Below, one piece after another: positions 19,258-28,697 of a stretch of DNA of 64,000 nucleotides (positions are counted from its first letter, which is position 1; the number at the start of each line of letters is the position of its first letter). The DNA is from CAWBRT01 sp963791145. Lineage in GTDB: Bacteria; Acidobacteriota; Terriglobia; Terriglobales; Acidobacteriaceae. The notes below the pieces were generated by a model, which saw nothing but the letters and a program-made list of their open reading frames with translations, was not told the origin of the DNA and ran no database searches. The translations under genes and the position numbers were made by a program. Where the stretch lies: contig CAWBRT010000007.1 in assembly GCA_963791145.1 (NCBI GenBank), positions 62,001-126,000 of the forward strand, read 5' to 3'.

Positions 19258-19893
19258 TCACGAAACCCGCTGTGCTACTCTGACCCCATGCCCAACATGT
19301 TCCGCAACATCCTCAAACAGATTCGCCGCATTCCGCGCGGCAAGGTGGCGACCTATGGGGATGTGGCTTATGCCGCCGGATATCCGGGGGCTTCGCGGCA
19401 AGTGGCATGGGCGCTGCACGGATGCGGGCGCACCGTGCCCTGGCAGCGCGTTATCGGCGCCGGGGGAAAGATTCTCTGCACCGGAGAGCTTGGCCTCGAA
19501 CAGCGCTTCCTGCTTGAGGCCGAAGGCGTAAGATTCAGCGGGCTGCGCGTGCGCCTGGAGGAGTTTCGCTTCCACTTCTTCGGCGACCGCCGCAAGATGA
19601 AGAGTGCGACTGTGAAATTGCGCGCCAGGACCAGAACCAAGGCGCGCTCGCGGCTCGGCAGCGCAGGGCCTGAAGGTGCTCCTGTGGCGGAGGCTCAGGC
19701 CTTGGTTTCGCGTGCTCGGTTTCGTCTCGGTCTCAGGCTTGCTCTCGCCGGCAGACGAGAGGCTGTTCTTGAATTGGCGAATGCCTTCACCTAATCCCTT
19801 GCCAAGTTCAGGAAGCTTCTTCGGGCCGAAGACAAGCAGAGCAATGCCCAGAATTACCAGCAGATGCATCGGTTGAAACAGGCCTTCAAACAT
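19258..19893 (-). CDS. tatA: Sec-independent translocase protein TatA/TatE
   Basis: Pore-forming component of twin-arginine export. MFEGLFQPMHLLVILGIALL is the TM helix, followed by FGPKKLPELGKGLGEGIRQF, the hinge and amphipathic helix. A ribosome binding site (ggagg) precedes the ATG by 7 bp. The family is usually 60-90 residues. Here the frame stays open for 211 codons, through the whole antisense ATL gene, so the natural stop near 19680-19720 is probably missed because of a frameshift. Only about 19690-19893 is secure. No tatB or tatC in the window. Confidence 0.8.
   Translation of the reverse strand: MFEGLFQPMHLLVILGIALLVFGPKKLPELGKGLGEGIRQFKNSLSSAGESKPETETKPSTRNQGLSLRHRSTFRPCAAEPRARLGSGPGAQFHSRTLHLAAVAEEVEAKLLQAHAQPAESYAFGLKQEALFEAKLSGAENLSPGADNALPGHGAPASVQRPCHLPRSPRISGGISHIPIGRHLAARNAANLFEDVAEHVGHGVRVAQRVS
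19288..19794 (+). CDS. Alkyltransferase-like protein (MGMT family, Cys replaced by Trp)
   Basis: DNA-binding protein that recognises O6-alkylguanine and hands it to nucleotide excision repair. GKVATYGDVAYAAGYPGASR is the helix-turn-helix region. The active-site segment reads PWQRVIGAGGKI, with Trp in place of the reactive Cys of PCHRV, as in ATL proteins. The conserved part ends near codon 105. The remaining 60 codons run antisense to tatA and are Arg/Ala-rich, so the true stop may be lost through an indel. Start ATG 19288 or 19297. Confidence 0.75.
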   Translation: MPNMFRNILKQIRRIPRGKVATYGDVAYAAGYPGASRQVAWALHGCGRTVPWQRVIGAGGKILCTGELGLEQRFLLEAEGVRFSGLRVRLEEFRFHFFGDRRKMKSATVKLRARTRTKARSRLGSAGPEGAPVAEAQALVSRARFRLGLRLALAGRREAVLELANAFT

Positions 19894-20098
19894 CTAAGGA
19901 CCTCCAGTAGAAGTGCGAGGATACCAATACGACAACAGCCAGGTTCGCTGCTCTATTTCATTATAGTTGGAATCTTAGCGCCGAGTGTAAGTCAAACTTT
20001 GTGAAAAGTCCATAAAGACCCGGGAACCGGAGTGGTTGCTCCGCTTCACCAGCCGAAGCCCTGTAGCGGCTTGTAGTTAGCGGTCGAGCGCCAGGTCT

Positions 20099-21572
20099 TT
20101 AGTCTTTATGCGGCGTGGCGGCGCCACCGCGGATAGCCCGGGATTTTTCGTAGACCTTGACGTATTCGCGCGCCGAGACCGCCCAGGAAAAGTCCTTCGC
20201 CATGCCATTGCGCATCAGCTTCTGCCAGGTCGGCTGATCCTTGAACACCGCAGAGCGCTTTTGCAGTGTTTCCAGCATGGCTTCGCCGCTGGCCTCGGCG
20301 AACTTAAAGCCGGTGCCTTTACCGGTGGCCGGGTCAAACGGCTCGACCGTGTCGTCGAGTCCGCCGGTGGCGCGCACCACCGGCACCGTGCCGTAGCGCA
20401 GGCTGTAGATCTGGTTCAACCCGCAGGGCTCGTAGTGCGAGGGCAGCAGGAACATGTCGGCGCCGGCCTCGATCTTGTGCGCCAGCGGCTCGTCGTAGGC
20501 GATGCGCACCAGGAACTTGCTGGGGAACTGCCGGTTCAGCCGGCGGAACAGCTCTTCATACGGCCGGTCGCCGCTGCCGAGCACGGCGAAGACCAGTTCT
20601 TCGCGCGCCAGCCGGTCGGCCACGTGCGAGATCAGGTCGAATCCCTTCTGCGCCGCGAATCGCGAGACGATGCCTATCACCGGCAGCTTCGGGTCGGCCT
20701 CGGCGCCGAACTGCGCCAGCAGGTCGCGCTTGCAAAGCTGCCTTGTTCGCCAGCGCTGTCGGCGCTGTAGTGCGCGGCCAGGTGAGGCGTCCGTCTCCGG
20801 ATTCCACTGCTCGTAGTCCACGCCGTTCAGGATGCCCGCGATGGTGTTCGCGCGCGGTGCGCAGCACCCCTTCCAGGCCGAAGCCGTACTCGGAGGTCTG
20901 GATCTCCTGGCTGTACTTGCGGCTGACCGTGGTGATGAAGTCGGAGTAAACCAGTGCGCCTTTCAGCAGGTTGACCTTGCCGAAGAATTCCAGCTTGCTG
21001 ATGGTGAACAGGTCCCAGGGAAGCATCAGCAGCGGCAGCGTCTCCGGCGGGAACAGGCCCTGGTAGCCGATGTTGTGGATGGTGAAGACCGTCGGCACGG
21101 GACGGAAGGCGGGGTCGTCTTTGTAGAGAGTATGCAGCAGGACCGGTACCAGCGCCGACTGCCAGTCATGGCAGTGAAATACGTCGGGCGTCCCCAGGAC
21201 CTTGCTGCCTTCAATCACCGCCCGCGAGAACAGGGCGAAGCGCTCGGCATTATCGTGGTAGTCGCCCAGCGCCGTTCCGTAGAGTCCCTCGCGGTCGAAG
21301 AACGGCGGGTAATCGATAAAATAGAATTGCACATCGTGGCGTAGGCCGCCGTCGAGAATGGAGCAGAAGCGGTAACGGTCGTCGAAGGGGACGGTGATGC
21401 TGCGCACGACGGTCTTGGGACTCTCGAGCTGCGTCTGGCGGTACTTGGGAAGGAAGACGCTCACCCGGTGTCCAAGCGCGGCCAGGGCTCGGGGAAGCGA
21501 GGCCACGACATCGGCCAGTCCGCCGGTCTTGGAAAACGGAGTGCATTCCGATGCGGCAAACGCGATGTGCAC
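20099..21572 (-). CDS. glgA: Glycogen synthase, GT5 (frameshifted)
   Basis: ADP-glucose:alpha-1,4-glucan glucosyltransferase for glycogen storage. The N-terminal GT5 signature is VHIAFAASECTPFSKTGGLA, with the KTGGL ADP-glucose site; DVFHCHDWQSALVPVLL and TVFTIHNIGYQGLF follow. The C-terminal GT-B domain has VIGIVSRFAAQKGFDLI and FLLPSHYEPCGLNQIYSLRYG. The start is GTG 21572 with ggag about 7 bp upstream. The frame changes near 20850 and again near 20740-20790, where the linker sequence should be. Total length of about 490 residues fits. Confidence 0.9.
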
Positions 21573-21588
21573 TTGCGATCTCCCCGGG

Positions 21589-21617
21589 ATCCCGGCAAAC
21601 GCCTTCGCGTTTGACAG
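21589..21617. repeat. GGGGTCCCC/GGGGTGG palindromic element, copy B (degenerate)
   Basis: cccggcaaacgccttcgcgtttg, read in two halves, retains the caaacgc/gcgtttg stem. It lies 17-45 bp upstream of the glgA start, within the untranslated leader. Confidence 0.5.
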
Positions 21618-21735
21618 GTTGAACCCGTAAAGGGCCTAAACAGGGATGCAATGAAGTTATCGCACAGATGGCCGGAACTTTCACCCTGGGAGTCTCCGGC
21701 TGTGTAACATACTTGCGACGGATAGGGTGAAAGCA

Positions 21736-21775
21736 GGGGTCCCCGGCAGATGCTGCTTTTGCGTCTGTTGGGGTG
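21736..21775. repeat. GGGGTCCCC/GGGGTGG palindromic element, copy C
   Basis: ggggtccccggcagatgc and gcgtctgttggggtg form an imperfect hairpin. It ends 20 bp before the ksgA start. Copies B and C therefore sit in the two divergent leaders of glgA and ksgA. Confidence 0.6.
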
Positions 21776-21794
21776 CAAAGAAAGGCGGTCGATC

Positions 21795-22667
21795 GTGTCC
21801 AACGTGTCCAAAGACGCGCTAGTCACCGGGCAGCATACCGCACGCAAACCGAAGCTCGGCCAGCATTTCCTGGTCGATCAGCAGGCGCGGCACGAGATTG
21901 TCGAGGCTCTGGGCGATGTCTCCCAGGTTACGGTCATCGAGATCGGCCCCGGACGCGGCGCGCTGACTGATCTGCTGGCTCCGCGCGCCGGCCATCTGGT
22001 GGCGGTCGAGTTTGACCGCGTGCTGGCGGCGCAACTGCGCATGCAGTTCTCGCGTCTGCCGCACGTCGAGATCATCGAAGCCGACATCCTGACCGTCGAT
22101 ATTCGAACCATGATCGGCAACCGCCGGGGGCCGCTGCGCGACCTGCGTCCCAGCGAGCAGCCCAAGGCCCGCGTGGTCGGCAACCTGCCCTTCTACATCA
22201 CCTCCGACATTCTGCTGCGCCTCTTTGCCGAGCGCGACTACTTCGACCGCATCGTAATCATGGTGCAACTGGAGGTGGCTGACCGCCTGGCCGCCGCGCC
22301 GGGGACGCGCGACTACGGCCTGCTCTCGGCCACCGCGCAGCTCTCGGGGCGCGTCGAGAAGCTGTTCACCTTGCCGCCGGGGGCCTTCAGCCCGCCGCCG
22401 GAGGTGGAATCCGCGGTGCTACGCATCGATATCGCCCCGCGTTTCGACGAGCTGCAGGTGGACGAGCCGGGATTCATAGAGTTCCTGAAGCTCAGCTTTG
22501 CCCAGAAGCGCAAGATGTTGTCGAGCAACCTGCGCGAGCACTTCAGCTCTGCTCTCTTGCGCAAAGCGTTGCCCGCCGCCGGAATCGAGCCCGGAGCCAG
22601 GGCGGAAGCGGTTCCTCTGGAGCAGATGGCCGCCCTGTATAGAGCATTGAAAGGGACACGGGTTTGA
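21795..22667 (+). CDS. ksgA: 16S rRNA dimethyladenosine transferase KsgA
   Basis: SAM-dependent dimethylation of A1518/A1519 in 16S rRNA. Motifs: RKPKLGQHFLVDQ, SAM-binding VIEIGPGRGALTDLL, AVEFDRVLA, and catalytic VVGNLPFYITSDIL (NLPF replacing the more usual NLPY). The C-terminal helical domain ends ALYRALKGTRV. GTG 21795 is chosen; the open frame upstream comes from palindromic copy C. The last 11 codons are included in the left copy of a 135-bp tandem duplication. Confidence 0.93.
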   Translation: MSNVSKDALVTGQHTARKPKLGQHFLVDQQARHEIVEALGDVSQVTVIEIGPGRGALTDLLAPRAGHLVAVEFDRVLAAQLRMQFSRLPHVEIIEADILTVDIRTMIGNRRGPLRDLRPSEQPKARVVGNLPFYITSDILLRLFAERDYFDRIVIMVQLEVADRLAAAPGTRDYGLLSATAQLSGRVEKLFTLPPGAFSPPPEVESAVLRIDIAPRFDELQVDEPGFIEFLKLSFAQKRKMLSSNLREHFSSALLRKALPAAGIEPGARAEAVPLEQMAALYRALKGTRV

Positions 22668-22902
22668 GATTTTTGATTTAAGATTTTTGATTTCAGATTG
22701 AAATACGGCCGCAGTTTCAGTCGTGACAATCGAAAATCAAAAATCAAAAATGAGGAAATTATGAATGCCCTGTATAGAGCATTGAAAGGGACACGGGTTT
22801 GAGATTTTTGATTTAAAGATTTTTGATTTCAGATTGAAATACGGCCGCAGTTTCAGTCGTGACAATCGAAAATCAAAAATCAAAAATGAGGAAATTATGA
22901 AT
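22632..22902 (+). repeat. 135/136-bp tandem duplication spanning the ksgA end and the next gene's start
   Basis: Copy 1 is 22632-22766 and copy 2 is 22767-22902, differing by one inserted A. Each carries the ksgA tail codons, a block of inverted GATTTTTGATTT repeats, and the leader gaggaaattatgaatg. In copy 1 the ATG at 22761 opens a 13-codon ORF encoding MNALYRALKGTRV, a fusion of the next gene's start with the KsgA tail. Copy 2 supplies the working start at 22897. Confidence 0.85.
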
Positions 22903-23793
22903 GCTCCCATCCGGCACCCCGCCGTTGCGGGCCAGTTCTATCCCGCCAAGCCGGAGGCATTGCGGTGCGAGCTGGACCGGTTTCTCGGCGCCGCCGCTCC
23001 GCCCTCGGATGCCGCAGTTTCGGCCGCCCAGGTGGTCGCCAAAGGGAACTCTACCGGCACCGCCGCAACCCCGCGCGCGGAAAAGATTCGCGCCCTGGGG
23101 TGCGTGGTTCCGCATGCCGGCTACATGTACTCCGGGCACGTCGCCGGCGCCGTCTACGCCCGCCTTGAGGTGCCGCGGCGCTTCATCATGCTCTGCCCGA
23201 ACCACACCGGCGCTGGAGCGCCGCTGGCGGTCATGAGCGCCGGAAGCTGGCTTACGCCGCTGGGCGAAGCTGCCATCGATAGCGAGCTGGCGGAGCAGCT
23301 CAAGCGCGACTTTCCGGCCCTGCGTGAAGATGCCGGTGCGCATGTCCGCGAGCACTCTCTCGAGGTGCAGATTCCGTTCCTGCAGCAGTTGACGCCGCAG
23401 TTCAGCTTCGTCCCCATTGCAGTCGGCACCGCGCGGCTTGAGGTGCTGGCCGGACTCGGCGAAGGCATAGCGCGTGTGTTGCGGGCACGGCCGGGCGGGG
23501 AAGTGCTGGTCATAGCCTCCAGCGATATGAATCACTACGAGGACGACGCGCGTACTCGCACCAAAGATCGTATGGCGATCGACAGGATGCTCGCGCTCGA
23601 TCCCGCCGGGCTCTGGGAGACGGTGCAGCGCGAGCAGATCAGCATGTGCGGATTCGGACCTGCGGTCGCCATGCTACTCTCCGCCCGCGAACTGGGAGCC
23701 ACCCGGGCCGAGCTGGTCAAGTACGCCACTTCGGGAGATATTTCCGGAGATCGCAGCTCGGTGGTCGGCTACGCGGGAATCGTCGTGAGCTGA
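22897..23793 (+). CDS. AmmeMemoRadiSam system protein B (Memo-like)
   Basis: Memo-family protein related to class III extradiol dioxygenases. Begins MNAPIRHPAVAGQFYP, the family signature. VVPHAGYMYSGHVAGAVYA and CPNHTGAG supply probable metal-binding histidines; HVREHSLEVQIPFLQQL, IASSDMNHYEDD and YATSGDISGDRSSVVGYAG complete the set. At 298 residues it is about 30 longer than usual, owing to an Ala/Pro-rich insert at about 35-65. The AmmA and radical-SAM partners are not nearby. Start ATG 22897 has gaggaaatt upstream. Confidence 0.9.
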   Translation: MNAPIRHPAVAGQFYPAKPEALRCELDRFLGAAAPPSDAAVSAAQVVAKGNSTGTAATPRAEKIRALGCVVPHAGYMYSGHVAGAVYARLEVPRRFIMLCPNHTGAGAPLAVMSAGSWLTPLGEAAIDSELAEQLKRDFPALREDAGAHVREHSLEVQIPFLQQLTPQFSFVPIAVGTARLEVLAGLGEGIARVLRARPGGEVLVIASSDMNHYEDDARTRTKDRMAIDRMLALDPAGLWETVQREQISMCGFGPAVAMLLSARELGATRAELVKYATSGDISGDRSSVVGYAGIVVS

Positions 23794-23947
23794 GACGGCA
23801 CAGCGCCACGCGTCCGGCTTCCTTGTGCCAATTGGGAGCTTCTACCAATTAAGAGGTGTCATCCTTCGACTCGGCCACAACCAAAGAGCTCATCGGGATG
23901 ACGCGCTTGTAGAAAAGAAGCAAGCCAATGTCTTCAATCCGACTTGA

Positions 23948-24112
23948 CTACGCTGCCAGTGGATCGTCTCTCTCTCCGTTCTGGTTTTGTTTCTGCGTCA
24001 TGCCCGGATCAGGATCGTCCAGCATGGCTTCCGGGTCGACTTTGCCGCGCGGCTTCATCTCCGTCACGCGCGCCTTGGTGCGTTCCTGCTTCTGCGGCTC
24101 TTCGGATTTCAT
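23948..24112 (-). CDS. Small hydrophilic hypothetical protein (54 residues)
   Basis: ATG 24112 to TAG 23948 encodes a strongly charged peptide starting MKSEEPQKQERTKARV and ending NGERDDPLAA. It has no Cys, signal peptide or membrane helix. It lies about 130 bp downstream of cpoB on the same strand. The high Lys/Glu/Gln content without stops suggests a real small gene, but the ribosome binding site is weak and no family is recognised. Confidence 0.4.
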   Translation of the reverse strand: MKSEEPQKQERTKARVTEMKPRGKVDPEAMLDDPDPGMTQKQNQNGERDDPLAA

Positions 24113-24241
24113 GCCAGGGAGATGACCAGGGAGCCGCTGCTGTTGTCCGGCGGAACTCCGGCAGGGAAGAGAAAGCCGGGAATTCCCGAGCTCCAGCGTG
24201 CCACAATCGCGGAGCTCGGAATCCCGCTTGCTTGTACTCCT

Positions 24242-25109
24242 CTACTGGTTTCTCTTCAGCGCGGAGGGCTTGCTGGCGGACGGCTTGGTGGCGGCGCCCA
24301 GTTTCTTCAGCCGGTCGCGCGCCTGTGTCGCTTCAATCGACCGCGGATAGCGCTGGACCAGGCTGTTCAGTTCGCGGATTCCCGCATCGCGCTGCCCGAG
24401 TTCGAGCAAGGCATAGCCCTTCTTCAACTGCGAGGCCGGGGCCTTATTCCCGCTCGGGAACTGTTCCAGCACCCGGTCGTAACTCTTTACCGCCTTCTCG
24501 AAGTTCCCCTGCCGGTATTCGATCTCCGCCAGATAGAACTGGGAATTGCCGGCCAGGTCGGTGGTGCCGTAGTACTTCATGTAGTCGTTGAACTGCTGCG
24601 AGGCGAGATCGTAGCGGCCGGCGTTGTAGTCGCGCAGCGCGTTGTTGTAGAGGATATCCGGAGGCGGAGCCTGAGCCGGAGCCGGCGGTGGCACCGCAGC
24701 CGGCTGGCCGCTGATGCTCTGGCCCGCCGCGCCTGCTGCATCCAGTTGCTGGCCGATCTTGGTCAGCCGGCGCGCGCACCTCGTCAAGCGAATCGTGCAG
24801 CGACTGCACCTGCCCGGAGAGCTGGTCCATGCGCCCCTGCGCATCGGAGGACTGCTGTTGCAGCGTTTTGGTGACCGCGTCGAGATTAGTGGACAGCTTG
24901 TTCACGCTGTCCGTGCTCTGCTCGACCAGGTTTCGCATGATCCCCATGCGCTCGTCGAACGACTGCTGCATGCGCGACATCTGGTCGGCCAGCGTCTGAA
25001 CCTGCGTCTGCAGTTGAATGATTTCTTTACTGACGGCAAACGCGGAAGTGCTCGCTGCCGACACCAGGATTACCAGAGCGAACACGGCGACAGTCTTATG
25101 CAGTTTCAT
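24242..25109 (-). CDS. cpoB: Tol-Pal system protein CpoB/YbgF (frameshifted)
   Basis: Periplasmic protein coordinating outer-membrane constriction with septal peptidoglycan synthesis. A signal peptide (VFALVILVSAASTSAFA) is followed by a coiled coil (about residues 30-115, heptad-rich with many Gln/Leu), a Pro/Ala linker (PPPAPAQAPPPDILYNNALR), and three TPR-like repeats containing YNAGRYDLASQQFNDYMKYY and KKGYALLELGQRDAGIREL. One frameshift near 24775 separates the coiled coil from the TPR half. Last gene of the Tol-Pal group. Confidence 0.85.
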
Positions 25110-25476
25110 GAGAGTGCCCTACGCATGCTGATTTTTACAACGGCCATGAAAGGGTGTCCTGGCCGGGCGGCATCGGGAACCAGATACACTTTTCCTCCCG
25201 CTGAGCTCGGCCCCGGTCCATTCCTTTGATTGTATTCTTCTCCAACCGGTCTGCCCGTGCAAGGGCCATAAGCTTCCGGCGGCGTTTACCCTTACGGTCC
25301 ATCCTTCAAGGAAGTTCGCGGCGCGCCAGGGACAGATGATCTCAAATGTAACGAATGGGTGGCCCATTCAAGCCCGTTGTTGGCTGGAGTGGGGTAATTA
25401 GGTCTGGTTCGGAGAACAGTCCCACTCAAGCAAGAAGCTTGAGTGGGACACCCAATAAGTCAGAGATACGCGTGCT
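25110..25476. other. Gap between pal and cpoB
   Basis: No gene seen in 367 bp. It contains a perfect 11-bp hairpin at 25421-25447 (cccactcaagc/gcttgagtggg, loop aagaa), one of the CCCAC/GTGGG-based hairpins of this window. A related half-site (gggtggcccattcaagc) is at about 25359. Confidence 0.55.
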
Positions 25477-26208
25477 CTACTGCCCGTACACGAAGTGGCC
25501 GCGGCGGTTCTGCTGCCAGCACGCCTCGGTGTGCTCGGTGCAGGACGGCTTTTCCTTGCCGTAGCTGATGGTTTTGATGCTGGCGGCCGGAACTCCCAGG
25601 GTTACCAGCGCCTGCTTCACCGCGCTGGCGCGATTGTCGCCGAGTGCCAGGTTGTACTCGGTCGATCCGCGCTCGTCGCAATGCCCTTCGATGGTGAAGC
25701 GAACGTTCGGATGCGCCTTCAGGAAAGCCGCGTCCGCCTGCAGCGTCCCCTGCTCCGAGGGCCGCACGTTGTACTTGTCGTAGTCGAAGTAGATGTCCTT
25801 CACGTTGCGCGCGAACAGTTCCTGATCGCCGGGCGCAGGAGCCGAGACCATGGGCGGCGCGGCTGCGGTCACCGTTACCCGGGCGGTGGCCTCCTGCGTT
25901 CCGCCTGCACCCTTGGCGGTGAGCCGGTAGGTAGTGGAGGTGGAAGGAGTCAGGGTCTGTGATCCACTGGGGCCTACGCGCCCGATGCCGTCCAGCGTGA
26001 CCTCGGTGGCGTTCTCCGTCTTCCAGGTAAGCGTCGTCGCCTGTCCCTGTTGAATGCTGGCCGGGTTGGCCGTCAGAGATGCAGTGGGCGCCGGTGGCGG
26101 CGGGGGCGGAGGCGGCGCGGGCGCAGCCTTCTTCTTGCAAGCTGAAATCGTAACGATCGCCGCCAGTGCCAGCACGACGACTCCCCACTTCATTCCATGT
26201 ACTTTCAC
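25477..26208 (-). CDS. pal: Peptidoglycan-associated lipoprotein Pal
   Basis: Outer-membrane lipoprotein linking to peptidoglycan. The lipobox is at TISAC with the lipidated Cys near residue 24, followed by KKKAAPAPPPPPPPPAP. An Ig-like segment (about 45-115, ASIQQGQATTLTWKTENATE) is inserted before the OmpA domain. The OmpA domain has IYFDYDKYNVRPSEQGTL, FTIEGHCDERGSTEYNLALG and NRRGHFVYGQ at the end. The Ig-like segment is unusual for Pal of model organisms. The frame is intact. Confidence 0.92.
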   Translation of the reverse strand: MKVHGMKWGVVVLALAAIVTISACKKKAAPAPPPPPPPPAPTASLTANPASIQQGQATTLTWKTENATEVTLDGIGRVGPSGSQTLTPSTSTTYRLTAKGAGGTQEATARVTVTAAAPPMVSAPAPGDQELFARNVKDIYFDYDKYNVRPSEQGTLQADAAFLKAHPNVRFTIEGHCDERGSTEYNLALGDNRASAVKQALVTLGVPAASIKTISYGKEKPSCTEHTEACWQQNRRGHFVYGQ

Positions 26209-26538
26209 TCAATCCTCCTCACGCGAAAGACTCGCGAATTTCAGGGCGGATGTCCGGAGGCAGTCCGCCCGTATCAGTACCATCGGTTCAATTCATTCGT
26301 TTCGTCAGTCAACATTCGCCAGTGCAACACAAATCGTAACCGCAATGAACGAACGCCCGCTGAATCTTGCCCGTGTTCACAAGGCCACGGCTACAAAATA
26401 GGTAGTTTCAAGACTGCTTAAACCAGATGTCTCGGCCTGACTCGTGCTCCGCACTCTGCGGGTGCTGAATGCGGAGTCGTTCTTGCGCCAAGCTTCTGCG
26501 TAGCGTCTAAGGCGAAAACCGGGCCCGACGAGCGCACG
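26209..26538. other. Gap between tolB and pal
   Basis: About 330 bp without a supported gene. Two hairpins are visible: gggcgga/tccgccc near 26244-26270, and ctccgca/tgcggag near 26450-26477. They could be processing or attenuation signals between tolB and pal. Confidence 0.4.
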
Positions 26539-27862
26539 TTATCGCGCGCCCCAATTGGGCTGCGAATTTCTGCCCGGTGGTGGTCAGCTGCCGTGGCTGG
26601 CTGCCGTCGGCCAACATGCTCCATATCTGCTCGGAGCCGCTGCGGTTCGATTGAAACACTATATGCCTTCCATCGGGCGCCCATGAAGGAAAATCGTTCC
26701 GTCCGCCGTCATGCGTAAGCTGCACCCATTGGTGGCTGGCGATGTCCATGATGTAAATGTCCTGTGCTCCGGGTGCTCCCGGGCCGTAGCGGCGAATCCA
26801 GGAAAACACCAGGAACTGTCCATTCGGCGACCACGAAGGCGACACCGCGTAACCGCCGTCGGTCACGCGCTGCACGTTGGAGCCGTCCGAGTCCATCACA
26901 TAGATTTGCGGCAGCCCCGTGCGGCCGCTGACGAAGGCGATCTGCGCGCCGGTTCTCGGATTCCAGACTGGCGAGATATCCGGTCCTTTCACCGCTGTCA
27001 GTTGCTTCAGGTTTCTTCCGCTGGCGTCGCAAGAGTAGATCTCCGGATCTCCGGTGCGCGACGAGGAGAACGCCAGCCGCGTGCCGTCGCCCGACCACGC
27101 CGGAGACTTGGCGTCGCCGAAATTCGGGAACGTGACCAGCCGGTTCAACTCATTCGAATACATCAGGATGTTCCAGCTCCCGCGTGAAACCGCCGAGAAT
27201 GCTACCCGCGAGCCGTCCGGAGAGAGCCGCGGCGAAAGCGCAATCGAGCCCAGCTGGGTCAACTGCTGCTGGTTGGCGCCGTCGTAGTCCATGGCCCAGA
27301 TTTCCTTGGCGCCGCTGCGCGAGCTGACGAAATAAATCCGGCTCTCGGCGATGCCGGGCACGCCGCCGCCCAGGCGCAGAATGATCTCATTGGCAAAGCG
27401 ATGCGCCACCAGGCGCGCGTTCTGCGCCGAAGCCGCTTCGTTGTATTGCTTTCCCAGCACCTGCGGCGACTGCCGGTTCTTGGCATCGAAGAGCCAGCCC
27501 TGCACCTGCATGCGCCCGCCGTTCACGCCCAGGTTGCCGAAAGCGATCATGCCGGCGTTCGGCGGTGGGTTTCCCCAGGCATCGAGCTTGATGTCGGCCG
27601 GCCCGCTGACGTTGACCAGCGGATAGAAGCTCTTCGAGACCACGTCGAAAATGCCGGCCTGTTGCAGGTCGTTCCACAGCGTGTCGTTGAAGGTCTTCAG
27701 CAGGTCGAGGGTTTGCGGCTCGCCCGAGGCCGGCGCGAAGTCGGGAACGGCCAGACGAACTTTTTCCACTCCCAGCCCGGTGCCGGTGCGAATCCAGTCT
27801 TGCGCGCTTGCGGTGGTTATCGTCAACAGCAGCAGGACTGCCGTGATCGCCAGCTTTTTCAT
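26539..27862 (-). CDS. tolB: Tol-Pal translocation protein TolB (3'-end frameshift)
   Basis: Periplasmic beta-propeller of the Tol-Pal system. Signal peptide AITAVLLLLTITTASAQ. The N-terminal domain is about 22-165. Six-bladed WD40-like repeats follow (SPRLSPDGSRVAFSAVSRG, SPAWSGDGTRLAFSSSRTG, SPSWSPNGQFLVFSWI, FPSWAPDGRHIVFQSNRSG). At 26560-26570 one extra A in 'cagaaattc' shifts the frame. Removing it gives the typical ending GQNSQPNWGAR and a TAA at 26539-26541. As read, translation would continue to 26507. Confidence 0.93.
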
Positions 27863-27899
27863 GATTGTGTCCTGTAAGGCGTAATAAGTTTAATGAAAA

Positions 27900-28697
27900 T
27901 CAGCGGCGATAATCGAACCAGAATTCGACTGCCACATGACTGCCTCCGTACTCAGGAGGCAATGGTCCGAAGGTATCGATCCGCTGCAAGGCCCGGAGTG
28001 CCGACTGGTCCAACGACGGAATTCCGCTCGATTGCTCGACCCGGATGCTGCCGGGGCTGCCCGAGCGGTTGATCTCAAACGTAATGTAAACCCGCCGTGA
28101 GCTGGAGATACTCGGGTCCACTTCATACTTCATCCAGTTTTCTGAAACTTTGCGTCGCACGGCGTCCACGTACCAGCCAAAGCGGGTGCCGAAATCCCCG
28201 CCGCCCCCGCTGAAGCTGAAGCCGCCTTTGGCGTTTCCCGCGCTGAACACCCCGTAGGGACCGCTAACCGGCCCGCCCTGGCCAAAGGGAATCACGTTGG
28301 GAGGCGGCGCCGTTGCCATCTCCCGCGGCTTCTCCCGCGTGGGCGTCACCGGCGTCTTAGGCGGCTTGAGTTTGCTCTGGCGGTCGGGAATCGGAATGGC
28401 CGTCTTGTCTTTTTCGACCGGCTTCGGTTGCGACTGCGACATCCCCTTCGATTCATTCGCCAGCACATTCTCCGGCCGTGCTTCGGGATTGGCCGGCAGC
28501 GGAACGGTGCTTACCAGCGTGGCGCTCATGGCGTCGCCGCCGCCGCTGGTGGTGCCTCCCCAGCTTTCGCGCGAGCCGGAGAAGAACGCGGCGTAGAAGA
28601 TCAGGAATCCGAACAGCCCCACGTGCAGCAGGAGCGAGGCGGTCAGCGGACCGCTCCAGCCGTCGCGCTCTCCGAAGATGTCAGCGTTTGCCGGCAT
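27900..28697 (-). CDS. TonB/TolA-like energy transducer
   Basis: Inner-membrane anchored protein spanning the periplasm. One N-terminal TM helix (LTASLLLHVGLFGFLIFYAA), a Pro/Lys-rich extended region (SKLKPPKTPVTPTREKPREM), a Gly-rich stretch, and a C-terminal TonB domain (VYITFEINRSGSPGSIRVEQ, SALRALQRIDTFGPLPPEY). In this operon it holds the position of TolA. Its start lies inside tolR (17-bp overlap), and tolB follows 37 bp later. Confidence 0.88.
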   Translation of the reverse strand: MPANADIFGERDGWSGPLTASLLLHVGLFGFLIFYAAFFSGSRESWGGTTSGGGDAMSATLVSTVPLPANPEARPENVLANESKGMSQSQPKPVEKDKTAIPIPDRQSKLKPPKTPVTPTREKPREMATAPPPNVIPFGQGGPVSGPYGVFSAGNAKGGFSFSGGGGDFGTRFGWYVDAVRRKVSENWMKYEVDPSISSSRRVYITFEINRSGSPGSIRVEQSSGIPSLDQSALRALQRIDTFGPLPPEYGGSHVAVEFWFDYRR

